Shown one piece after another: positions 6,897 to 13,390 of a stretch of DNA of 15,001 bases. Within the stretch, counting starts at the first letter, position 1. The number at the start of each line of letters is the position of its first letter. The notes beneath the pieces were generated by a model. It was not told the origin of the DNA. It saw nothing but the letters and a program-made list of their open reading frames with translations, and did not search any database. Origin of the DNA: an uncultured Clostridia bacterium (GTDB taxonomy: Bacteria; Bacillota; Clostridia; Peptostreptococcales; Anaerovoracaceae); assembly GCA_946541285.1 (NCBI GenBank), contig CAMNJG010000016.1, forward strand, positions 1 to 15,001, given 5' to 3'. The position numbers were made by a program, and so were the translations under genes.

Positions 6897-7601
6897 CTAC
6901 AGATTTCTCAGATACCGGATCTCATGCTCGGAAAGCCGGCGGTAACGGCCGACCTTCAGGTGTCCCAGCTTCAGGTTACCGATCGCCGTCCTGTGCAGCT
7001 GAAGCACTTCGTGACCTACGGCCTCCATCATGCGGCGCACCTGACGGTTTCTGCCCTCGTGAATCTTTACCATTACTGTAGAGACCGATTCTGTCTGTCT
7101 GACAATCTCAATCTCCGCGGGAGCGGTCGGACGCCGGTCCCCGATATCCACGCCACGCCGCAGCTTCTGAGCGTCCGCGATACGGAACAGTCCCTTTACG
7201 TCAGCGAGGTAGGTTTTTTCCACGATCCCGGACGGATGCATGATGTGGTTGGCCAGCTCTCCGTCGTTGGTCAGCAGTAACAGCCCGGAAGTATGATAAT
7301 CCAGACGGCCGACCGGATAAATCCGCTCTTCCGGATCATCGATCAGATCCATCACGGTCTTTCTTCCCCGGTCGTCCTCTCTTGAGGTAATATAGCCGGC
7401 CGGTTTATTGAGCATGTAATAAACCATCTTTTTTTCCGGACGGATCTTCTGCCCGGAAACTTCAACGATGTCTCCGTCTCTGACTTCATATCCCACAGGA
7501 GCCGTTACTCCGTTGACTTTAACCATGCCTTTCGCGATCAGCTCATCGGCTTTCCTCCGGGAAGTCACCCCGCTGTGCGCGATATATTTGTTTAATCTCA
7601 T
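6897..7601 (-). CDS. rluB: Pseudouridine synthase, RsuA/RluB family (234 aa)
   Basis: Isomerises a specific uridine in rRNA to pseudouridine. An N-terminal S4 RNA-binding domain (about residues 1-50: RLNKYIAHSGVTSRRKADELI, broken here as RLNKYIAHSG then VTSRRKADEL) precedes the catalytic domain. The catalytic signature GRLDYHTSGLLLLTNDG (98-114) contains the conserved aspartate D101, and the family motifs MLNKPAGYITS (63-73) and EGRNRQVRRMM are present. Length is normal for the Gram-positive RluB group, which acts on 23S rRNA near the peptidyl transferase centre. RsuA (16S) is the alternative and cannot be excluded by eye. The ATG overlaps the upstream esterase stop as ATGA and has GGAGG about 9 nt upstream. 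It is the last gene of the operon, ahead of the terminator at 6812-6840. Confidence 0.93.
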   Translation of the reverse strand: MRLNKYIAHSGVTSRRKADELIAKGMVKVNGVTAPVGYEVRDGDIVEVSGQKIRPEKKMVYYMLNKPAGYITSREDDRGRKTVMDLIDDPEERIYPVGRLDYHTSGLLLLTNDGELANHIMHPSGIVEKTYLADVKGLFRIADAQKLRRGVDIGDRRPTAPAEIEIVRQTESVSTVMVKIHEGRNRQVRRMMEAVGHEVLQLHRTAIGNLKLGHLKVGRYRRLSEHEIRYLRNL

Positions 7602-9160
7602 GATCGGTATTCCTCCGTCAGCAGCCTGTCGAAATACTTCAGTTCCTCCAGGCGGTCCGCCCTTTCCATACGCGGCTGCCGGTGGATCCGGTACACCTGC
7701 GCGGATACAGGATCATAAGTTTCCCAGCGCTGTGTTCCTGGAAAAAGCCCGGCTTCCTCCATCCCCCGGTTCGGATCACCGTATCTGATGAAACCGGACC
7801 AGGCGGTATTCATGCATTTCGCCACGGTTCTTCCGCTTTCGTCCTCGCCTCCGACCAGATGGAGGAGTTTGTCAAAGACAAAGTTCAGCTCCATAATATG
7901 CCGGATGCCCAGACCCTCTTCCCTGATCTTTTCAGTCAGGTAATCAAACTGATACGCGTAAACCTTCCGGCCCTTCGCCGCCATGGCATCACCATACGCC
8001 AGCAGTGGAGAATGAAAGCTGACCAGCGTGATCAGCTGTCCCAGGACCTTCCGGGCCGTCCGGTCATCCGCCGGATATTTCCGCATGATTTCCTCTGCGT
8101 GTGCCGGAAAAGTATTCCGGATAAAGTCTTCATACTTTGCCCTGTCCGCGAACATACCGGCAAACATGGTCCCGTCATCTGTATTGTAGCCGAACAGCAG
8201 ATCCACACTGCCCGCTTTCTGCGTTCTCGGATCAGGAAGGACATCACGGTCAAAAACTGTCCCGACAGTCAGCGGGTCGGATACCAGTCTCAGCCGGACT
8301 CCCTCCGGGGAGAAATACCACCGCCGGATCAGCTCTTCTGCCGGCATACGCCGGAGCTGTTCCAGTCCGGCCGGGCTGTCCGGGACATCCAGCATCGCCG
8401 CGTATCGCTGTCCCTGCTCCAGCATCATTTCCACACTGTTCCTGCCAGCGCCTGATTTCGGGGCAAAGCCCCGCACCGAACCGCTTTCCAGGATACCACG
8501 CTGGAAGGTCCTGCCGGCATGATCCGTCTGCAGCATCATGGAAACAAACGCCGCTCCGGCTGATTCGCCCCCTATCGTGACATTCTCCGGATCCCCTCCG
8601 AAAAACTCAATATTTTCGTGAAGCCACTCCAGGGCCTGCATCACATCCGTGACAGAATAACCGCCTGAAGACGGATGCTCCGCTTCCAGAGCCTCCAGTT
8701 CCAGACAGCCAAACACACCCATACGGTAGTTGATGCTGACATAGACGATGCCTTTCTGCACAAACGCATCGCCAGTATATAATGGAAGGCTTCCGCTGCC
8801 TGTCTCAAACCCTCCGCCATGCAGGAAAAGATAAACCGGCAGGCGCGCGGAAGGATCCGGGTGCTCCCCTGCGGCATCCTCGATCAGAGGCGCCGGTGTA
8901 CTGACATTGGCAAAAAGACAGTCTTCACGGGAAATCCTCAGAAGTTCCGGCTGTTTCCCACGGGCGAACGGGGAAAGCTGTATGGCCGGCGCGCCGGGCT
9001 GGATCGCGCTTCTGACACCACTCCAGGATTCCGGCGGTTCCGCAGGGGCGAATCTCCGTCGGCCAACCGGAGCCGCCGCGTACGGAATTCCCCGGAATAC
9101 AGCACAGCCGTACTGCCGTTCTCCTTCCAGTACGCCATATTTAGTATGTACCGTAAGCAT
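7598..9160 (-). CDS. Type B carboxylesterase/lipase family hydrolase (520 aa)
   Basis: An alpha/beta hydrolase of the carboxylesterase B family, expected to cleave carboxylic esters. It has the N-terminal family motif FRGIPYAAAPVG (22-33), the EDCLFANV motif (80-87), the oxyanion-hole HGGGF (114-118) and the nucleophile elbow GGESAGAA with Ser200. The catalytic acid position in GYNTDDG is Asp329 where Glu is usual (DEG), and the likely catalytic histidine is His421 (IRHIMEL). There is no signal peptide, so it should be cytoplasmic; the substrate is unknown. The ATG has a near-perfect AGGAGGTG ribosome binding site and begins 2 nt after the GIY-YIG gene stop. Its stop overlaps the next ATG by 4 nt. 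Its place inside a housekeeping operon is not functionally explained. In other Firmicutes this family acts on p-nitrobenzyl and other small esters. Confidence 0.92.
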   Translation of the reverse strand: MLTVHTKYGVLEGERQYGCAVFRGIPYAAAPVGRRRFAPAEPPESWSGVRSAIQPGAPAIQLSPFARGKQPELLRISREDCLFANVSTPAPLIEDAAGEHPDPSARLPVYLFLHGGGFETGSGSLPLYTGDAFVQKGIVYVSINYRMGVFGCLELEALEAEHPSSGGYSVTDVMQALEWLHENIEFFGGDPENVTIGGESAGAAFVSMMLQTDHAGRTFQRGILESGSVRGFAPKSGAGRNSVEMMLEQGQRYAAMLDVPDSPAGLEQLRRMPAEELIRRWYFSPEGVRLRLVSDPLTVGTVFDRDVLPDPRTQKAGSVDLLFGYNTDDGTMFAGMFADRAKYEDFIRNTFPAHAEEIMRKYPADDRTARKVLGQLITLVSFHSPLLAYGDAMAAKGRKVYAYQFDYLTEKIREEGLGIRHIMELNFVFDKLLHLVGGEDESGRTVAKCMNTAWSGFIRYGDPNRGMEEAGLFPGTQRWETYDPVSAQVYRIHRQPRMERADRLEELKYFDRLLTEEYRS

Positions 9161-9162
9161 CT

Positions 9163-9477
9163 CTACACCTCCTGTCGTATCTCCGGCGAATGGAGCAGGT
9201 TCCTGCCGGATGCGACCAGCTTTTCCTTCTGGATACGGCTCAGTTTTTTAATCGCCGCTTCCCGGCGGAGCGCATGGCTCCTTTCGCCGGCTTCTTCCAG
9301 ATAAACCAGTTTTACCGGCAGGCGGCTCCGTGTATAGCGGGCTCCCTGTCCGCTGTTGTGAACCCTGAGCCGCCTGGTAATATCGGTTGTCCAGCCGGTA
9401 TAAAGGGATCCGTCCCGGCACTCCAGCATATACACATAACCGGTATGTTCCCCGGCCGGCTCAGTACTCTGTTTCAT
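9163..9477 (-). CDS. GIY-YIG domain protein, YhbQ/UPF0213-like (104 aa)
   Basis: A small single-domain GIY-YIG nuclease-fold protein. The GIY and YIG elements read GYVYML (13-18) and YTGWT (26-30), followed by the conserved arginine (TRRLRVHN, R36), the GARYT segment (45-49) and the RREAAIKKL helix with its catalytic-type Glu (E73). Length is normal for the UPF0213/YhbQ group, whose role is poorly defined; members are suspected to act on DNA. The ATG lies inside the end of gpsA (17-nt overlap) with a GGAAGAAG ribosome binding site. The next gene follows after 2 nt, so translation is probably coupled. Confidence 0.9.
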   Translation of the reverse strand: MKQSTEPAGEHTGYVYMLECRDGSLYTGWTTDITRRLRVHNSGQGARYTRSRLPVKLVYLEEAGERSHALRREAAIKKLSRIQKEKLVASGRNLLHSPEIRQEV

Positions 9478-10474
9478 TTTTCTTCTTCCGGAGCATCAGA
9501 TTACGGACAGCCTCCGGACCTGTGACCGTTCCCCGGATCACCTGATACAGCTGCTCGGTAATCGGCATTTCCACAGAGAGTTCCTCCGCGAGAGTATGGA
9601 CTGCTTCGGTGGTATTGATGCCTTCGACGACCATGCCGACCCGTGCCGCCGCTTCCGAAGGTGGCACGCCTTCGCCGATCATGATCCCGCAGCGCCGGTT
9701 GCGGCTGTGCATACTCGTACAGGTGACAATCAGATCTCCCAGACCGGCCAGGCCCATAAAAGTCAGACGGCTGCCTCCCATTTTTTCGCCCAGACGGGCC
9801 ATTTCCGTCAGTCCCCTGGTCATCAGAGCGGATTTGGCATTATCGCCATATCCCATGCCATCGGAAATCCCGGCTGCCAGCGCGATAATATTCTTAAGAG
9901 CTCCGCCAACCTCTACACCCACAACATCGTCATTCGCGTAGACACGCATCACATCCGTCATGAACAGATCCTGTATATATTCCGCGCATTCCGGATCCTT
10001 TGAAGCGGCCACCAGGGTTGTCGGAAGGAAACGTCCCGCTTCTTCCGCGTGGCTTGGCCCGGATACGACAGCAAACGGCAGATCCGGGCGGATTTCCGCT
10101 GCGATCTCAGAGATTCTCTTCTGCGTCCCGACCTCGATGCCTTTCGCGCAGTTCACGACAATCGTCCCTTCCCCCAGGAAACCGGCAGAATCCGTGAAAG
10201 TCCCGCGGAATACCTGGGCAGGGACGACATAAATCACCACATCCTTTTCCCGGACCGCGTACTCCAGGTCACTGGTCAGCTCCACTTCCTCCGGGATCAT
10301 GACACCTTCCAGGTATTTTTTATTCTCTCTGTCCTCCCGGATCGCCCGGATGCTTTCTTCACTGCGTCCCCACAGCACCGGATGATGGCCTCCATGGGCC
10401 AGGGAAACGGCGATGGCCGTCCCCCAGCTTCCCGCGCCGAGGATCGCGACAGAGGGATTTTCTGATTTCTTCAT
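9461..10474 (-). CDS. gpsA: NAD(P)+-dependent glycerol-3-phosphate dehydrogenase (337 aa)
   Basis: Reduces dihydroxyacetone phosphate to sn-glycerol-3-phosphate in the cytoplasm, supplying the backbone for phospholipids. It has the Rossmann dinucleotide motif ILGAGSWGTA (11-20), the conserved CAKGIE (109-114) and SGPSHAEE (138-145) segments, the catalytic lysine in GALKNIIA (K194), the GLAGLGDLIVT block and the SRNRRCG motif (257-263). Length is normal. The ATG overlaps the plsY stop as ATGA, with AAGGAA about 7 nt upstream. Its product is the direct substrate of the PlsY reaction encoded just upstream, so the pair forms a metabolic unit. Confidence 0.97.
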   Translation of the reverse strand: MKKSENPSVAILGAGSWGTAIAVSLAHGGHHPVLWGRSEESIRAIREDRENKKYLEGVMIPEEVELTSDLEYAVREKDVVIYVVPAQVFRGTFTDSAGFLGEGTIVVNCAKGIEVGTQKRISEIAAEIRPDLPFAVVSGPSHAEEAGRFLPTTLVAASKDPECAEYIQDLFMTDVMRVYANDDVVGVEVGGALKNIIALAAGISDGMGYGDNAKSALMTRGLTEMARLGEKMGGSRLTFMGLAGLGDLIVTCTSMHSRNRRCGIMIGEGVPPSEAAARVGMVVEGINTTEAVHTLAEELSVEMPITEQLYQVIRGTVTGPEAVRNLMLRKKKNETEY

Positions 10475-11097
10475 TTCTGCTTTCCTTTACCCAGTTTTTC
10501 AAACAGACCGATCGACGGTTCTTCGTGACGGATCAGGCGGCCGATATTCGTGCGGTGGCGCCAGATGATGATCAGTCCCATAAAAAGTCCCCACAAAGCA
10601 TACGGGAGACCCTGCGCCACACCGAAACAGACCGGCACCGCGATCCCTGCCGCGATGGAACCGACAGACATTTTCCTGGAAAGCAGGGCGCCCGCAGCCG
10701 CGATCAGCAGCAGAATCAGTCCGATTTTCCAGTTCAGCACCATCATGACACCAAACCCGGTCGCGATACCCTTCCCGCCTTTGAACCGGTAAAAAACCGG
10801 CCAGATATGTCCGAGAAATACCGCGGTCCCGCAGAGATATTCGACGACTCCGCCTCCCGCGACATACCGGCCCAGCAGCACTGCCACCACACCTTTCAGG
10901 ATATCCACCAGGAGCGTCACCCCTGCCGCCGCCGGCCCGATTTCCCGCAGGGTATTGGTGGTCCCGGGGTTCCCGCTGCCTGCGGAACGGATATCCACTC
11001 CGTACAGTTTCCCCATGATCGTGGCCGGGGAAAGATTCCCCAGCAGATAGGATATGACGATGACAACAACTGCTGTCAGAGAAATACTGTCAGCCAA
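10471..11097 (-). CDS. plsY: Acyl-phosphate:glycerol-3-phosphate acyltransferase (208 aa)
   Basis: An integral membrane enzyme that transfers the acyl group from acyl-phosphate (made by PlsX) to position 1 of glycerol-3-phosphate. The three PlsY motifs are present: SGNPGTTNTLRE (41-52), GHIWPVFYRFKGGKG (96-110) and RHRTNIGRL (180-188), between about five hydrophobic segments. The likely start is TTG at 11095-11097, preceded by GGGAG about 8 nt away; the protein then begins MADSISL, directly before the first membrane segment. A TTG at 11127 would add ten charged residues (YSGRRERKI...), which is less likely. With the chosen start, the gene overlaps der by 8 nt. The stop overlaps the gpsA start by 4 nt. 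Confidence 0.95.
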   Translation of the reverse strand: MADSISLTAVVVIVISYLLGNLSPATIMGKLYGVDIRSAGSGNPGTTNTLREIGPAAAGVTLLVDILKGVVAVLLGRYVAGGGVVEYLCGTAVFLGHIWPVFYRFKGGKGIATGFGVMMVLNWKIGLILLLIAAAGALLSRKMSVGSIAAGIAVPVCFGVAQGLPYALWGLFMGLIIIWRHRTNIGRLIRHEEPSIGLFEKLGKGKQK

Positions 11098-12418
11098 GAT
11101 CTTTCTCTCCCTTCTCCCTGAATACAAACTTCACGGAAGTCCCGCTGAAATCATATGCCTCACGCAGCTTGTTCTCCAGATAACGCGCGTAGGAAAAATG
11201 CATCAGTTCACGTTTATTGACCTGGAACGAGAACAGCGGCGGTTTGACACCGACCTGCGTGACATAATAGATTTTCAGCTGCTTTCCTTTGTCCGAAGGA
11301 GGCTGTTTCATCATCATGGCATCTTCCATCACGGCATTGAGCCTGCCGGTGGAGATCCGCTGTGCCCGGTGCTCTGCCACTGCCCGCGCTTCTTTCAGCA
11401 CATTCAGCAGACGCTGATTGGTCCTGGCGGAGATAAAAAGCAGGGACGCGTACGGCATGAAAGACAGTTCTTCCCGGATTTTCCGGGTGAATGTCCCCAT
11501 TGTCTGGGAGTCTTTCTCGATCAAATCCCATTTGTTTACCGCGATGACCACACCTTTGCCCGCTTCATGAGCCATCCCTCCGATTTTTTTATCCTGTTCT
11601 GTCACACCTTCCACCGCGTCGATCATCAGGATACAGACATCACTTCGCTCAATCGCGGAAATTGAGCGGATGACACTGTATCTTTCGATATTTTCATCGA
11701 CATTCTTCCTGCGGCGGATACCGGCGGTATCAATGAGGATATACTTCTGGCCTTCATATTCGAACGGCTGGTCAATCGCGTCCCGGGTGGTTCCCGCGAT
11801 GTTGCTGACAATCACCCGTTCCTCTCCGATAATCGCGTTGACGAGAGAGGATTTTCCCGTATTCGGCCGGCCGATGACGGCAACCTTAATCTCATCCTCT
11901 TCTTCCGTCTGCTCCTGATCCTGCGGGAAATGTGATACGATCAGATCCAGCAGGTCACCCAGACCCAGCATATTCGCCGCGGAGACTGCCACCGGATCCC
12001 CCAGGCCCAGCTCATAAAAATCATAATAGGAATCCGGGAGATCCGGACGGTCCGATTTGTTTACCACCAGGATGACATTGTCCGCGCGCTTCATCAGCAG
12101 CTGCGCGATCTCCCGGTCCGCGGGCAGCAGTCCGTCCTTCGCGTCCACCAGAAAGACAATGACATCAGCGGAATCAATGGCAATTCCGGCCTGAGCTCGC
12201 ATCTTAGAAGGAATCAGCTCATCCGAACTGTGATCAATACCTCCGGTATCCACCAGAAGGAAATCAATGCCATTCCATTCCGCTTCCGCGTAAATCCGGT
12301 CCCTGGTGACTCCCGGCGTGTCCTCCACAATGGAGACCCTTCTCCCCACCAGCCGGTTGAAAAGCGTGGATTTTCCGACATTCGGTCTGCCCACCATCGC
12401 TACTACGGGTTTGCTCAT
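11090..12418 (-). CDS. der: Ribosome-assembly GTPase Der/EngA (442 aa)
   Basis: An essential double GTPase acting in 50S subunit maturation. GTPase domain 1: GRPNVGKS (10-17), TPGVTRD (34-40), DTGG (57-60), NKSD (120-123). An acidic linker at 166-176 leads to GTPase domain 2: GRPNTGKS (183-190), AGTTRD (208-213), DTAG (230-233), NKWD (295-298). A KH-like RNA-binding domain occupies about 350-435. The only deviation noted is T for the usual V in the second P-loop, outside the invariant residues. Length is normal. The ATG overlaps the ftsY stop as ATGA, with AAAGGA upstream. It is followed by plsY and gpsA, a common association in Clostridia. Confidence 0.97.
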   Translation of the reverse strand: MSKPVVAMVGRPNVGKSTLFNRLVGRRVSIVEDTPGVTRDRIYAEAEWNGIDFLLVDTGGIDHSSDELIPSKMRAQAGIAIDSADVIVFLVDAKDGLLPADREIAQLLMKRADNVILVVNKSDRPDLPDSYYDFYELGLGDPVAVSAANMLGLGDLLDLIVSHFPQDQEQTEEEDEIKVAVIGRPNTGKSSLVNAIIGEERVIVSNIAGTTRDAIDQPFEYEGQKYILIDTAGIRRRKNVDENIERYSVIRSISAIERSDVCILMIDAVEGVTEQDKKIGGMAHEAGKGVVIAVNKWDLIEKDSQTMGTFTRKIREELSFMPYASLLFISARTNQRLLNVLKEARAVAEHRAQRISTGRLNAVMEDAMMMKQPPSDKGKQLKIYYVTQVGVKPPLFSFQVNKRELMHFSYARYLENKLREAYDFSGTSVKFVFREKGEKDLG

Positions 12419-13368
12419 GATTCTGTCCTTTCACTGCCGACACTGCCCGCAAACAGGGCTTCCGCGAAATCATCCGGATTGAACTCCTGCAGATCCTCCA
12501 TCCCTTCTCCGACTCCGACAAATTTGACAGGGATATTGAAGCGGTCTGTCAGCGTAATCGCGATGCCACCCTTGGCCGTACCGTCCAGTTTGGTGAGGAC
12601 AATGCCGGTAATCTCCGCTGCTTCATTGAACTGCTCTGCCTGGGAAATCGCGTTTTTCCCGGTCGCCGCGTCCAGTACCAGCAGAGTTTCCCTGGAGGCT
12701 TCCGGGTACTCCCTGTCAATGACCTTACTCATTTTTCCCAGCTCGTTCATCAGATTTCTTTTGGTCTGCAGACGGCCTGCCGTGTCGCAGATCAGGACGT
12801 CGATGCCGCGCGCTTTCGCGGACTGGCACGCATCGTAAATCACAGCTGACGGATCCGCGCCTTCGCCGTGCCGGATGACCGGCACTCCCACGCGTTCACC
12901 CCAGATTTCCAGCTGCTCAGCCGCTGCCGCGCGGAACGTATCCGCTGCCGCGAACATGACGGTTTTCCCCTCCTGCTGCAGACGGTGGGCGATTTTGGCC
13001 ATGGAAGTGGTTTTCCCGGTACCATTGACTCCTACCATCAGAATGACCAGCGGCAGATCCTCCAGCAACTCATTGCCATTTTCCGTCGTAAGGAAATACG
13101 CGACAATGTTCTGGATCTGCTGCATAAGTTTGTCAGCGGTTTTAATGGAGAGCCTGCTGATATCCTGACGGAGTTCCCGGATGATTTTTTCTGTGGTATC
13201 CATATCAATGTCCGACAGGATCAGGGCTTCTTCCAGTTCCTCCAGCATATCCTCATCAAATTCTTTTCTGCCGGTGACCACGCTTTCGATCCTGCCGACC
13301 ATGCCTTCTCTTGTGTTGGCCAGACCTTCTTTCAGTTTCTGAAAAAATGATTTCTTTCCAATTGCCAT
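12415..13368 (-). CDS. ftsY: Signal recognition particle receptor FtsY (317 aa)
   Basis: The SRP receptor GTPase that docks ribosome-SRP complexes at the membrane. A helical N domain (about 1-95) is followed by the G domain: GVNGTGKT (113-120), ADTFRAAA (142-149), DTAGRL (195-200), DAATGKNA (233-240), TKLDGTAKGG (259-268) and GVGEGMEDLQ (285-294). The N-terminal acidic A domain of proteobacterial FtsY is absent, as is usual in Firmicutes. Start: ATG at 13366-13368 with AGGAG about 10 nt upstream, 22 nt after the smc stop. The smc-ftsY adjacency is conserved in Firmicutes and supports the naming of both genes. Confidence 0.97.
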   Translation of the reverse strand: MAIGKKSFFQKLKEGLANTREGMVGRIESVVTGRKEFDEDMLEELEEALILSDIDMDTTEKIIRELRQDISRLSIKTADKLMQQIQNIVAYFLTTENGNELLEDLPLVILMVGVNGTGKTTSMAKIAHRLQQEGKTVMFAAADTFRAAAAEQLEIWGERVGVPVIRHGEGADPSAVIYDACQSAKARGIDVLICDTAGRLQTKRNLMNELGKMSKVIDREYPEASRETLLVLDAATGKNAISQAEQFNEAAEITGIVLTKLDGTAKGGIAITLTDRFNIPVKFVGVGEGMEDLQEFNPDDFAEALFAGSVGSERTES

Positions 13369-13390
13369 TTTCTGTTTCTCCTGTATCGTT

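Noticed and set aside
11098..11127. Upstream TTG start for plsY at 11127
   Set aside because: It would add ten mostly charged residues and lies within der without a good ribosome binding site; the TTG at 11097 has GGGAG at suitable spacing.
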